A DNA stretch of 64,000 bases, from positions 62,001 to 126,000 of the forward strand of contig CALJHC010000020.1 in NCBI GenBank assembly GCA_938075415.1. The letters run 5' to 3'. How positions within the stretch are numbered: position 1 is the first letter of the stretch; each line of letters starts with the position of its first letter. Positions 18,765 through 28,779 of this stretch are shown in pieces. The notes below the pieces were generated by a model that did not search any database, was not told the origin of the DNA, and was given only the letters and a program-made list of their open reading frames with translations. Made by a program: the position numbers and the translations under genes. Source of the stretch: an uncultured Rubripirellula sp. (GTDB lineage: Bacteria; Planctomycetota; Planctomycetia; Pirellulales; Pirellulaceae).

Positions 18765-21731
18765 GTGCAACAAGTGAAGATTCACACCCTTTTCAGACTG
18801 ACAATACTGGTTGCGCTCACTGTCAGTCAGCTGTCACAACCAGTAGAGGCAGGCTCTCTGGATTCGTTAATTCCTCTCTTTAAATCGCACTGTTTTCGTT
18901 GTCACAGTGGTGAAGAAATAAATGGTGATTTGAATTTGGAGGTTGTACTACAAGAGCAAGATTCTGATTACAACCTCGCGCGTATTGAAGAGATAATGGA
19001 CGCCATCGAGAGTGGGGCAATGCCACCGGATGGGGAACCCGAAATCCCGGTTGTTCAGCGTACAGAGGCGACCTCATCACTTCGAAGTCACCTTCATAAA
19101 TCTTCAAGACCAAGTGCGTTAGCGAAGGTTCCAATGAGCCGGCTGAATCGGTTTCAGTACAACAATACGGTCAAGGATTTATTTTTGCTTAGTCGAGACG
19201 TGTTTGCTTTGTCTGAAAAATTGATGACACGCGATCAACGTTATTTTGTCCCGTCTGGTGAAAATAAGGTTCCTGCCCAAATGCCGGATTCGGTTCGTGT
19301 CGCGTCTCATTCTCTGAAACCGATCGAAGGTTTCTCGGGCGTTAAATCTTATCCAAAGGACCTACGCGCCAATCATGGTTATGACAATCAAGCCAACCAG
19401 TTAACTCTCTCACCATTGCTTCTTGATGCCTTCTTGAAGCTAAGTGTTTCCATTATTGAGAGTCCCGACTTCAATTCAGAAACGGTCGGGATTTGGAACG
19501 AGTTTTTCGCTGAGCCCGAAGATAATGAAGAGTTGTATCCAACGGTTGAGAGAAGGTTGCGAAGGTTTCTTCGAATTGCATTTCGAGGACAATCAAATGA
19601 TGAGACACTGCGTCGTTATTGTGAGTATGCCATTGCAAAAATTGGTTCAAGTGGATCCTTTACCATTGGGATGAAAAAAGTCGCAGCCGCTGCCCTTTCA
19701 TCTCCCCTCTTTCTATACCGCGGTGTTTCTGATTCCGCTAAACAGCAGCAATTAGGATTGGCGTCGCGTATGTCATACTTTCTTTGGGGTAGTTGTCCTG
19801 ACGAAGAGCTGATTGAGACTGCTCAAGAAGGGCGACTTGCTGATCGCGAAGTATTGGATCAGCAAATTGACAGAATGTTGACTGATCCAAAGATAGAACG
19901 TTTTTTAGATTCTTTTCCATCGCAATGGATGCAATTGGAGAATGCTCTTGCAGCAACGCCCAATCCAAAACTCAATCGTTACTTCTCTTTGGTCCCGCAG
20001 CACCCTGCCGGCCTGCAGATGGTGTTAGAGCCGTTGCTGCTATTTGATGCAATCTTTGTCGAGAATCGACCCATCGTTGAGTTGCTCGCACCGAGCTTCT
20101 CATATCACAGTGATTTTCTGAAAACGTGGTATCACACCGAACTATCACCACCATCCGTTGACCGCGAAGCAATTCTGTCGGAAAACGCTGACAAAGATGC
20201 TTTACGAATTCACCTTGTGCAGGAAATTGGGAAGATCCGAGAAAATCTGGATGACTTACTTAAGCCTGTCCGAACGCGAATCTTGAAGCTTCGGAGTGAG
20301 GGTGATAGCGAGCAAGACGCGTACGATCTTCAGCCACTTGCTAGCTGGGAATTTGATCAAAGTCTTTCCGATGCGATGGGTCATCTAGACCTGACAGCGC
20401 ATGGGGACGTTGAATGGAAAGACGACGCTGTCATTCTCAGGAAGGCCTATCTGCAAACGGATCCAATCACGTCTCCGCTAGCGGAAAAATCATTGGAGAT
20501 AAGATTTGAGCTGAGCGACTTAGATCAACCTGGCGGTGGATTAATGACCGTACAAGGTCCCGGAGGACTGTTCGACTCAATTGTGATCGGCGAACGGAAA
20601 AATCGACATTGGATATCTGGAAGTAACGGGTTTGCTCGTACCGATGATTTTCCGGCTTCCTTTGAAGAAACGGTGATTGATGAGCCAATCCATCTTGTCA
20701 TGGTCTATCAGAAAGATGGAACGACCAAGCTTTACCGGAACGGTCAGCCTTATGGCGCGCCTTTCAAGAAGAATGGTGTCGTTTTTCCCGAGGGAAAATC
20801 CTCAGTTTTATTTGGACTCCGCCATTTACCAGCAGGTGGAAATCGATTTTTAAATGTAGTAATTCATGAGGCACGGTTGTACGAACGCGCCTTGAAACAG
20901 GAAGAAGTGACCGCAGCGTATCGTGGCGAGGGAACGTTCATTCCCCAGTCGGAACTTGTGAATGCGTTAGCACCGGAGCAACAAAAACATCGTCTGCACC
21001 TCGTTGAGAAGCTCACCCAGCATCAGGCGAAATTAGAGGCAGTTGGGAAGAACATTGACTTGGAGAGCGCGGAAAAAGAGGCCCAGCAAGCATATGACAA
21101 TCGCATGAGAGCCATGATCCGGTCAAGAAACTTTCAACGAGTGCCGGTGACTGATTCTCGTTTCGGTGGCATCGTCACAAACGCCGCCATGCTAACGATG
21201 ACCTCGGGACCCGATAGAACGCATCCTGTTGCCCGTGGCGTATGGATTACCGAGGTTGTTTTTAATGATCCGCCAAAGCCACCACCAAACGACATTCCCC
21301 CATTGAGTGAGGATGAGACAGAAAAAGATCTGACCATTCGTGAACGATTTGCTGAACATCGTTCCAACGCTTCTTGTGCAGGATGCCATTCAAAATTGGA
21401 TCCTCTCGGATTTGCTTTGGAGAACTTTGATGTGACGGGACGTTGGCGGGTGAAATATGAAAATGGACGTGAAGTTGACGCAAGCGGGAATCTGATGCGC
21501 AAGCATGAATTCAAAGACGCGATTGACTTCAAAGAAGGTTTAGTACAAGAGCATCATCGGTTTGCCAGGGCTTTCACTGAGCATCTGATGCGATTTGCCC
21601 TAGCACGTGATCTAACAACATCTGACCGACTTGCTGTCAGTGATATTTTGAATGGTGGAGAAAGCAATGACTATCGTTTACGACATCTGGTTAAAGCGCT
21701 AATGAAATCAGGTCCATTTCGCGATAACTGA
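18765..21731 (+). CDS. DUF1592-family PSCyt1 protein with internal LamG-like domain
   Basis: A 988-aa exported protein from a GTG start (signal peptide residues 1-29, ending PVEAG). Order: PSCyt1-like module with HCFRCHSGE (Cys43, Cys46, His47), DUF1587 (from about 125), DUF1595, DUF1592 (about 325-430), a charged helical linker, a concanavalin/LamG-like sheet domain (about 525-725, with LVMVYQKDGTTKLYRNGQ and EARLYERAL), another helical stretch, DUF1588 with SCAGCHSKLDP near 870, and DUF1585. The LamG-like domain sits between DUF1592 and DUF1588 and suggests glycan binding. It follows the DUF1552 gene by 129 bp, so the two are probably one operon. The GTG start has no clear ribosome site. 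Confidence 0.9.
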   Translation: MQQVKIHTLFRLTILVALTVSQLSQPVEAGSLDSLIPLFKSHCFRCHSGEEINGDLNLEVVLQEQDSDYNLARIEEIMDAIESGAMPPDGEPEIPVVQRTEATSSLRSHLHKSSRPSALAKVPMSRLNRFQYNNTVKDLFLLSRDVFALSEKLMTRDQRYFVPSGENKVPAQMPDSVRVASHSLKPIEGFSGVKSYPKDLRANHGYDNQANQLTLSPLLLDAFLKLSVSIIESPDFNSETVGIWNEFFAEPEDNEELYPTVERRLRRFLRIAFRGQSNDETLRRYCEYAIAKIGSSGSFTIGMKKVAAAALSSPLFLYRGVSDSAKQQQLGLASRMSYFLWGSCPDEELIETAQEGRLADREVLDQQIDRMLTDPKIERFLDSFPSQWMQLENALAATPNPKLNRYFSLVPQHPAGLQMVLEPLLLFDAIFVENRPIVELLAPSFSYHSDFLKTWYHTELSPPSVDREAILSENADKDALRIHLVQEIGKIRENLDDLLKPVRTRILKLRSEGDSEQDAYDLQPLASWEFDQSLSDAMGHLDLTAHGDVEWKDDAVILRKAYLQTDPITSPLAEKSLEIRFELSDLDQPGGGLMTVQGPGGLFDSIVIGERKNRHWISGSNGFARTDDFPASFEETVIDEPIHLVMVYQKDGTTKLYRNGQPYGAPFKKNGVVFPEGKSSVLFGLRHLPAGGNRFLNVVIHEARLYERALKQEEVTAAYRGEGTFIPQSELVNALAPEQQKHRLHLVEKLTQHQAKLEAVGKNIDLESAEKEAQQAYDNRMRAMIRSRNFQRVPVTDSRFGGIVTNAAMLTMTSGPDRTHPVARGVWITEVVFNDPPKPPPNDIPPLSEDETEKDLTIRERFAEHRSNASCAGCHSKLDPLGFALENFDVTGRWRVKYENGREVDASGNLMRKHEFKDAIDFKEGLVQEHHRFARAFTEHLMRFALARDLTTSDRLAVSDILNGGESNDYRLRHLVKALMKSGPFRDN

Positions 21732-22222
21732 AGAAGCCAGTGAATAGCACGGCGCAGAGGCACAGGGGTATTTTGAGTGAGCCGCAAAGGGTGAGCGCGC
21801 CCCTGAAATATCTGTGCAAGGCAACCTGTTGCACCAAGTTGAAGCAGTGGGTTGCGTTTGCCAGATCGTCTTTAAATTTTGGATATTTGTGAAATCATCT
21901 TGCGTGATTCAGGGCTTATCGGTTTTGGGATTCGTCGCCCAGTCACGCAGAATTGTTGGTACTGCTGAGGGAATCAGCAGAATGCCGGTCCGCTTATGGA
22001 TCCTGTGATGCGAATCGAATAGACAGTCGTCTTACCAACTCACCTTCATCGCTTCAAGCGATTCATTTTCCTCATTGAAGCATCGATGCCGACTGTGCTG
22101 TATCTTTTGATTTGATGCCTTGGGCAACAGGAGTCGATCATGTCCGAGGAGATGAAAAAAGTCTTTGTCGCGGTGCGGCGTACAACCATCGAGTTGCCAG
22201 CATCTTTCCTTGAGAATCATGT
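21732..22222. other. Intergenic region between convergent genes
   Basis: No credible gene. A bulged inverted repeat (GCACAG plus TATTT near 21770, AAATA plus CTGTGC near 21808) lies shortly after the DUF1592-family stop and could act as a transcript end, but it lacks a T-tract. Confidence 0.4.
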
Positions 22223-23182
22223 CTAGCGAATGGGGAGATTGTAGATTCGCGAGGCATTTTTCCAGTAGTAGTGTTCTTTTGCTTCTTGGCCCTTTGAATC
22301 GATGAAGGCGTCAACCAAGTTAACAAAGCTGGCATAAGTTCCCGTGTGTTTAGTCACTGGCCAATTACTACCGTATAGGATTCGATCTTGTCCAAACGCA
22401 TCCCAAATCGTTTCCAAGACGTCTTGGTAGTAGCCAATGTCATGGGGTGCGGGTTGCTTTGTCGACCTTTGATAGAGTCCGGATATCTTACAGGACACAT
22501 TTGGATTTTTCGCAAGTTGCTTCACTGCTCTTATCCATTTCGCAGGTGGAGCTTTTCCATCAAAGTCGTAACCCAAGCAGTGGTTAACGACAATTTTTAA
22601 GTCAGGGATTTTGTTGGCTACACGTTTAATCACACGAATCCCTTCGATGCCACCACCATTGGTCAGGTAGTCCATTGCCAGACCGCTATCAGAGAGTTTC
22701 TGGAGGTTCTCCAGAACCTGCGAGTCGGCGAAGTCAATTGAGTCACGGTTGCGAGGGCGAACACCGACAAATCGTTGGTCTTTTTTTTGCTGTTCAAGCT
22801 TCTGGGGGAAATCAGGGTCGGTCACATCAATATTGCCAACGAGTCCCACGTAAAAGTCATCTTTCTCCACAAGGTCTAAGACCCACTGGTTGTCGTCATA
22901 ATTAAGGCTTGCTTCAACAACGACCACACCAGTGACGCCGGCGGATTTCGCCAGCTTCGAGTACTCTTCTGGAAGGTGAGGCTGGAACAGGATTTCGTCT
23001 GACGCTGGCGGCCACGTGATTTCTATGTCCCTTCGTGTGTCATAGAGATGAATGTGCGTATCGATTACGTGTTTTGCGGGTTGCGTGTCAGGTTCCGCAG
23101 CCGGTGCGGAAATTTGGTGTGTGATCAAAAACAAGAGGATGATGGCAAGGCGATGATTGTTTGAATACAGATTGTTGGACAT
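22223..23182 (-). CDS. Amidohydrolase family 2 (sugar-lactonase-like), exported
   Basis: A metal-dependent TIM-barrel hydrolase of the COG3618 type, whose characterised members include L-fucono- and L-rhamnono-lactonases. VIDTHIHLYD supplies the HXH metal ligands near residues 43-45; later motifs are VVNHCLG and LYGSNWPVT with the conserved barrel-end Asn/Trp/Pro. I start at the ATG at 23182 (319 aa) because it opens a signal peptide (SNNHRLAIILLFLITHQI). The frame extends to a TTG at 23239 that overlaps the upstream stop as TTGA, which would imply coupling but gives an awkward leader. It is third in a minus-strand operon after DUF1553 and DUF1501 genes. Export of such an enzyme fits periplasmic sugar-derivative processing. 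Confidence 0.9.
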   Translation of the reverse strand: MSNNLYSNNHRLAIILLFLITHQISAPAAEPDTQPAKHVIDTHIHLYDTRRDIEITWPPASDEILFQPHLPEEYSKLAKSAGVTGVVVVEASLNYDDNQWVLDLVEKDDFYVGLVGNIDVTDPDFPQKLEQQKKDQRFVGVRPRNRDSIDFADSQVLENLQKLSDSGLAMDYLTNGGGIEGIRVIKRVANKIPDLKIVVNHCLGYDFDGKAPPAKWIRAVKQLAKNPNVSCKISGLYQRSTKQPAPHDIGYYQDVLETIWDAFGQDRILYGSNWPVTKHTGTYASFVNLVDAFIDSKGQEAKEHYYWKNASRIYNLPIR

Positions 23183-23235
23183 GGTTAATTTCTCGTCTCT
23201 TATTGCTTTGAATTGCTTATTTTGAATCGACACGT

Positions 23236-24681
23236 TCAAGTGAGGATCTTATGGACCACTTCGCCATGAACATCGGTTAATCGGTAGTCTCGGCCTTGGA
23301 ATCGATAGGTCAATTGTTCGTGATTGATACCTAGGCAATGGAGCAGTGTTGCATGGAAGTCGTGGACATGCACCGGATCGGTGGTGATGTTGTAACAGTA
23401 GTCATCTGTTTCTCCGTGAGAAATCCCCGGTTGAATACCACCCCCGGCCATCCAAATTGAAAAGCATCTGGGGTGATGATCGCGACCGAAGCTATTAGGG
23501 TTGCCTTGGGAATAAACTGTGCGACCAAACTCACCTGCCCAGATGACCAGTGTATCTTCGAGCATTCCCCGTTGCTTGAGATCTTTCAGCAGGGCTGCTG
23601 ATCCCTGGTCTGTTTCCTTTGCCAAGACGGGAAGATGTTTAGAAACATTGCTGTGATGATCCCAGCCGCGATGAAACAGCTGGATAAAACGTACACCTCT
23701 TTCCGCAAGACGGCGGGCAAGTAGGCAATTAGCAGCATGACTGCCAGGAGTCTTGGCATCTTCCCCATATAGAGAGAATGTGCTTTCTGGCTCATCGGAT
23801 AAATCGGTCAAGTCTGGGACGGAGGTTTGCATTCTGAATGCCATTTCGTACTGTGAAATCCTCGACTCGATTTCTGGATCGCCCACTTTTTCTGATTGAA
23901 TTCGGTTGAGCCTTGCAAGTCGATCAAGTCTTGATCGTCTCGCTATCTCGGGACTGTTTGTCGGATCCTTCAGGTAAAGTACAGGGTCACCGGTACTTCT
24001 AAATTTTACTCCTTGATATTTTGAAGGCAGAAATCCGCTGCCCCAAAGTCGGTCGTAAAGTGGCTGCGCCTGAAAAAACGAATTATTCGTTAGCAAAACC
24101 ACAAAGGAAGGTAGGTTTTCTGTCTCGCTTCCAAGACCGTAACTAAGCCATGCGCCGACGCTGGGCCTACCGGGTTGCTGATTTCCTGATTGGAAGAAGG
24201 TAATTGCAGGGTCGTGGTTGATCGCCTCGGTATGCATGGACTTGATAACGCACAAGTCGTCAGCCACGCTACCTAAGTGGGGTAGTAATTCGCTAAGCCA
24301 TGTGCCGGATTGCCCATGTTGTTGGAATTTCCACGGCGACTTCACAACGGGGAAATTTTTCTGGCCGGCCGTCATTCCGGTTAGACGCTGAGACTGTCGT
24401 ACGCTGTCAGGTAACTCAGTTAGATGCAGTTTATCAAGGCTGGGTTTGTAATCGAAAAGATCCACCTGCGATGGTGCACCCGATTGAAGCATGTAAATGA
24501 CACGCTTTGCCTTGGGGGCAAAGTGCGGCAAGCTCGAAGCAATAGCTGCTTGTGACTCTAAATCGGCAGTTTCAGCAGGCAGATCGTGATTTAACAAGGA
24601 CGCCAACGCAACACTACCGAGGCCACGACTTGCACGCCCTAGTAATTGTCTTCTGGTTTCGGTGTTTGCAAGAGGTAACAT
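23236..24681 (-). CDS. DUF1501 protein 5 (PSD1-partner type), Tat-exported
   Basis: A 481-aa DUF1501 protein of the subtype encoded next to PSCyt/PSD1 (DUF1553) proteins. A twin-arginine motif TRRQLLGRA at residues 9-17 starts the signal. Motifs are SGAPSQVDLFDYKP (Asp-containing), GWDHHSNVSKHL (His replacing Thr of WDTH), GEFGRTVYS and FGRDHHPRC, followed by WMAGGGIQPGISHGETDDY. This WDHH/GRDHH pattern marks a subfamily distinct from the four other DUF1501 proteins here. It lies 59 bp downstream of the DUF1549/DUF1553 gene and its stop abuts the amidohydrolase frame, so the three probably form one operon. Confidence 0.94.
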   Translation of the reverse strand: MLPLANTETRRQLLGRASRGLGSVALASLLNHDLPAETADLESQAAIASSLPHFAPKAKRVIYMLQSGAPSQVDLFDYKPSLDKLHLTELPDSVRQSQRLTGMTAGQKNFPVVKSPWKFQQHGQSGTWLSELLPHLGSVADDLCVIKSMHTEAINHDPAITFFQSGNQQPGRPSVGAWLSYGLGSETENLPSFVVLLTNNSFFQAQPLYDRLWGSGFLPSKYQGVKFRSTGDPVLYLKDPTNSPEIARRSRLDRLARLNRIQSEKVGDPEIESRISQYEMAFRMQTSVPDLTDLSDEPESTFSLYGEDAKTPGSHAANCLLARRLAERGVRFIQLFHRGWDHHSNVSKHLPVLAKETDQGSAALLKDLKQRGMLEDTLVIWAGEFGRTVYSQGNPNSFGRDHHPRCFSIWMAGGGIQPGISHGETDDYCYNITTDPVHVHDFHATLLHCLGINHEQLTYRFQGRDYRLTDVHGEVVHKILT

Positions 24682-24740
24682 GGGGTAGTGGCCGAATCTT
24701 GTTTGTATTGTGGATGGAGTGGTTGTGAGACGGTGACGAG

Positions 24741-27700
24741 TCAGCTTTTTGTGATGGTCTCGTCCAGATTAAGTAGCAGTCGAGCGACACTGGTCATGCC
24801 TTTAAGTTGCGCTGCATCCAGAGGAAGTTCCTCTAAAAGAGGGACAAGATTACCGTGATGAATAGCCGCTTGAGTGCCTTCCACCATCTCTTGCTGGGAT
24901 TCGGTGAATTCCTCCATTAGGATTTGCATTTCTGGTTCTGTCGGGACCCGGGAGGTGACCAATCTGAATCCGTATCGAATCTTGTCTTCAATCGAACCTT
25001 CCGTTTCCAACATCATCCTGGCTCCAAGAAACTGGGCGGCCTCCATGAACTGAGTGCCGTTCAGCAACAGTAACGCTTGAAGCGGTGTGTTAGTTCTTGA
25101 GCGACGAATGGTGCAAAATTCCCTCTCCGGTACATCGAGCGTCTTGAGCATCGGAGACGGAACGGTGCGTTTCCAAAATGAATAGAGACTACGTCGGACG
25201 AGTCCAATGCCGCTGCTTTGTGGATAGGCTTTGGAATAGCCCGGTCGATTATTCAGTTCCATCCAAAGACCGGCGGGTTGGTAGGGGAAAACACTTCTGC
25301 CGCCAATTTGGCTGGCAAGTAATCCACTGCTTGCCAACGCTGCGTCACGGATTTGCTCACCGTCCAGACGAAAGCGGGGTCCACGTGAGAGCCAGGTATT
25401 TTCCGGATCCCGCAGGTAGTCGTCTGTTGTTCCGTGGGAGGTTTGTCGATAGGTAGAAGAGGTAAGAATCAATCGCTGCAACGCTTTGACATCCCAATCT
25501 TTTTCAATGAAACTGATCGCAAGCCAGTCGAGTAGTTCTGGGTGACTTGGTAGATCACCTTGTCTACCAAAATCTTCCGAAGTTTTGACAATGCCGCGGC
25601 CCAGTAAACGTTGCCAATGCCGATTGACGGCGACTCGCGCTGTCAAAGGATGGTCACGCCCGGTGATCCAGTTCGCAAAGTCCAAGCGATTGCTGAGAGG
25701 CTGATTGATTTGGTAATCAAATACTTCCGGGATACCCACGTGAACTTCTTCGCCGGGTTGGTTGTACTGCCCACGAAGAAGGAGATGTGTCTTACGTTGC
25801 TGGGTGAGATCTGCCATCACCATGGTTGCAGGTACAAGTGTTGCCAGTTCTTTCTCTGTTGAATCAAGTTGCGTCCGCAAGGAAGCCTTGGGGTCAAAAT
25901 GCTTCGTGTAAAAATCTTCGAGGGATTGTCTTTCTGATTCGGACCTGGCTGCTTTATTTTTCTTGGCAATGTTCGTGATGTCGGATGGCACACTGATTAA
26001 GTCATAGGTGTCGCGAGGATCCGTGGTCACAGACAGCCTGACTCGCCCGATTCCATGTGTTGAAAAATTTGCCTGATGTTTCAGCTTGAATTGCAGAAGG
26101 GTTCCTCCCTCGAAACCAAAGGATTCTTCGGCAATCAAGATTGCCGTCGCCGGTTCTTTGCGGGTTGGACCGTCTACCGCCCAGCCACTGTTGTTGGCGA
26201 CCGTTCCATCGATCGTTTTTGCCACCTCGTAACCTGCTTGGGAGTAGTCCGCAAGTGCTCGCTTAAAATGAATCTTTTTTGATTCATTTGGATTGGTCGC
26301 TGACACAGCAATTGCTTCAAACTCACTGAGCACGAAATTCGAATTTGTGTGTCGACCTGGACCACCACCGGGTAAAGAAGGGTGCGTGAGCGCTTCTATT
26401 CGAACGGCTCGGAGTTCCGTCGCATTGGTATGGGCGGTGATTGTGTAGATATCATGACTCGGGTTGGCACCGCCAACCAGGATGGATTGATCATCAAGTT
26501 CACTTAGTGTTGAGCCACCTGAAGAAGTCATGGATTTTGGTTTCAATAGAAGCCAAGTATCCGGTGGATTACTAGAAAAAGACTCCGCCCAGTTTTCGAT
26601 GAGTGCGTTGATTTCGACCGGTTGTTGAATCTCCTCTTTGAGTCGACCAATTTTTTCTTGAAGTTGCGAGGTTTGTTTTGTCGCGAATGGAGAAGGGATT
26701 CGTTCCTGCGGAGCAAATCCCCGCATGCCTCGTTCAGGTACTTGATTGAAAAAAGCGTAGAGTTCGTAAAACTCTTTCTGGCTAATTGGGTCGTATTTGT
26801 GATCATGGCATCGCGCACAACCAATTGTTAAACCCATCCATACTGATCCCGTCGTGACCACGCGATCCATCACGTATTCGGTGCGGTACTCCTCATCAAT
26901 GATTCCACCCTCGATCGTGATACCATGGTTTCTATTGAATCCAGTTGCTAATCGAGTTCTCGAGTTTCCATCTCGAAGAAGGTCACCGGCAAGCTGTTCT
27001 GCGGTGAACTGGTCAAATGGCATGTTTTGGGTGTAAGCATGGATGACCCAGTCTCTCCATGCCCATTGCTCACGCTCGGTATCGTATTGGTATCCATTGG
27101 TGTCAGCGTACCGCGCGAGATCGAGCCAATGCTTTGCGAGGTGCTCACCGTATGCGGGCGTGTGCATGTATCGGTCGACCATTCGTTCGTAGGCGTCTGC
27201 TGAGGGGTCGTTTAGATAGAGATCGACTTCTGCAATTGACGGTGGTAACCCGGTAAGGTCAAAGCTAACGCGTCTGATAAGTGTTTCACGGCTTGCCTCA
27301 GTTGAGTGCGTCAAACCTTTTTGATTCAGTTTCTGGGCAACAAAAGCATCAATTGGATTTCGCACCCATTTCAGGTCTGCAACCTTTGGCACCGAAGGTT
27401 TTCGCATGGGGAGAAACGACCAGTGACGTTCATATTGGGCGCCTTGTTCAATCCAGTTTTTGATTAATTCAATCTGCCGCTGGTTGGGTTGACTCCCTTG
27501 CTCAGCAGGGGGCATGCGTAGATCGTGATCCGATGAGGTCAGGCGTCGGTAAAGTTCGCTTTCTTCGGGTTTTCCAGGGATAATTGCTGTTTCCCCAGAG
27601 TCACTAGGTGATGTCGCCACATCTCTTTGGTCGAGTCGAAGTCCGGATTGTCGCGTATTCTGGTCCGGGCCGTGGCAGGTGTAACAGTGGTTGGCGAGAA

Positions 27701-27803
27701 TCGGTTGGATGTCACGTCCAAACTTGATGATTTCTTCACAACGGCATGTAGAGGTGACAGTTATAAGGAGGCAGAAAACCCATGGTGACAGACGAGTTAG
27801 CAT
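24741..27803 (-). CDS. PSCyt1-DUF1549-DUF1553 cytochrome-like protein
   Basis: Classic planctomycete PSCyt1/PSCyt2/PSD1 protein, 1020 aa from the ATG at 27803, which directly opens a signal peptide (MLTRLSPWVFCLLITVTSTC). An in-frame ATG at 27899 would add 32 residues without benefit. HCYTCHGPDQ (Cys40, Cys43, His44) is the first heme-like motif; DUF1549 begins near 125 and ends with GCARCHDHKYDP, a second CXXCH. A central beta-rich domain (about 430-620) is followed by DUF1553 (about 680-980), with VNRHWQRLLGRGIVKT and SRTNTPLQALLLLN. It is first in an operon with DUF1501 and an amidohydrolase. Function is unknown; heme binding is plausible. Confidence 0.93.
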   Translation of the reverse strand: MLTRLSPWVFCLLITVTSTCRCEEIIKFGRDIQPILANHCYTCHGPDQNTRQSGLRLDQRDVATSPSDSGETAIIPGKPEESELYRRLTSSDHDLRMPPAEQGSQPNQRQIELIKNWIEQGAQYERHWSFLPMRKPSVPKVADLKWVRNPIDAFVAQKLNQKGLTHSTEASRETLIRRVSFDLTGLPPSIAEVDLYLNDPSADAYERMVDRYMHTPAYGEHLAKHWLDLARYADTNGYQYDTEREQWAWRDWVIHAYTQNMPFDQFTAEQLAGDLLRDGNSRTRLATGFNRNHGITIEGGIIDEEYRTEYVMDRVVTTGSVWMGLTIGCARCHDHKYDPISQKEFYELYAFFNQVPERGMRGFAPQERIPSPFATKQTSQLQEKIGRLKEEIQQPVEINALIENWAESFSSNPPDTWLLLKPKSMTSSGGSTLSELDDQSILVGGANPSHDIYTITAHTNATELRAVRIEALTHPSLPGGGPGRHTNSNFVLSEFEAIAVSATNPNESKKIHFKRALADYSQAGYEVAKTIDGTVANNSGWAVDGPTRKEPATAILIAEESFGFEGGTLLQFKLKHQANFSTHGIGRVRLSVTTDPRDTYDLISVPSDITNIAKKNKAARSESERQSLEDFYTKHFDPKASLRTQLDSTEKELATLVPATMVMADLTQQRKTHLLLRGQYNQPGEEVHVGIPEVFDYQINQPLSNRLDFANWITGRDHPLTARVAVNRHWQRLLGRGIVKTSEDFGRQGDLPSHPELLDWLAISFIEKDWDVKALQRLILTSSTYRQTSHGTTDDYLRDPENTWLSRGPRFRLDGEQIRDAALASSGLLASQIGGRSVFPYQPAGLWMELNNRPGYSKAYPQSSGIGLVRRSLYSFWKRTVPSPMLKTLDVPEREFCTIRRSRTNTPLQALLLLNGTQFMEAAQFLGARMMLETEGSIEDKIRYGFRLVTSRVPTEPEMQILMEEFTESQQEMVEGTQAAIHHGNLVPLLEELPLDAAQLKGMTSVARLLLNLDETITKS

Positions 27804-28134
27804 TGCAGAGTACTGATATTTCAACGAGTTGAATTGATGGTTCCGATTGGTTTTCTGTAATCTTGTCAGAGATCGTCCGATGTACCGCTGACCTAACATT
27901 GTAGCCCATTCAGATCTGAAAAAATCTATTGAGTTCCTTGGCTTGCGGCATTCAATAATTTGCGATCAAAAAATGTATGAATTGAGCGATTTTGGTCAAT
28001 TGAGCATCTTGTGTTTTATCAGGAAAAGGGCAATTGGATTCCTTGCACAAGAATGAAAAAGAGTGGTAACTAATCAGGCGATGCCGTAGGCTTGAGTGTT
28101 TCCGTCCCTCCGATGATCATAAAGCGAGAACCAC
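27804..28134. other. Divergent intergenic region
   Basis: Separates the divergent DUF1553 and UPF0314 genes. AT-rich around 27910-28060 (for example TTTTGGTCAATTGAGCATC). It presumably contains both promoters. No gene seen. Confidence 0.45.
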
Positions 28135-28707
28135 ATGCGAAAAAAAACGCTGCCTGAATCCGGCATGGCGAGGTCTTTGTGCATGATCGGTATCTCGATG
28201 GTCGGCATCCTGTTTTGCATGGGACGGACATGGTGGTGCCCACAAAAAGATTGGTTGCCCTGGTCGCTTGATATTTGGTCCGCGCACAATTCACAGCATT
28301 TATTTGATGCCTACTCGTTATCGCATCTGCAGCACGGTTTCGGACTATTCATTCTTCTGAAATTAATCTCAAGCAAGAAACTGACGGATCCTGTGCGAGT
28401 GATAATCGTCGCCACTGTGGAAGCGGCTTGGGAGATTCTGGAGAATACACCCCTGATCATCAATCGGTATCGAGAGGCAACCATCTCTTTGGATTATTAC
28501 GGCGATAGTATTCTTAATTCGATTAGTGACTATGGCATGTGCTTAATTGGCGTCTTTTGTGTCAGGAAGGTGGGCTGGAAGATAGGTCTTTTTATTTTCG
28601 TTTGTCTGGAGCTATTTAGTTTGTGGTGGGTTAAGGATAGCTTAATGATTAATATCATCATGCTGATCGCTCCCAATGATGCAATTCGTGAGTGGCAGAG
28701 TACGTAA
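28135..28707 (+). CDS. UPF0314/DUF2585 membrane protein
   Basis: A 190-aa integral membrane protein of the UPF0314 (DUF2585) family, function unknown. Family hallmarks are TWWCP near residue 32, the SQHLFDAYSLSHLQHGFG block with several His, EAAWEILENTPLIINRYRE, and TISLDYYGDSILNSISDYG. Hydrophobic segments at the N-terminus (about 14-29), near 75-85, near 105-120 and near 140-180 predict about five membrane spans. Conserved polar residues inside spans hint at an intramembrane enzyme, but this is inference. ATG start; it stands alone, 72 bp before the dioxygenase gene. Confidence 0.85.
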   Translation: MRKKTLPESGMARSLCMIGISMVGILFCMGRTWWCPQKDWLPWSLDIWSAHNSQHLFDAYSLSHLQHGFGLFILLKLISSKKLTDPVRVIIVATVEAAWEILENTPLIINRYREATISLDYYGDSILNSISDYGMCLIGVFCVRKVGWKIGLFIFVCLELFSLWWVKDSLMINIIMLIAPNDAIREWQST

Positions 28708-28779
28708 GTTCAAACCAAAAGAAATCGTGACGATCCGTTATCTGGTGCGAGAGCAGAACTTGTCAGGAGCGAAAGCAGG

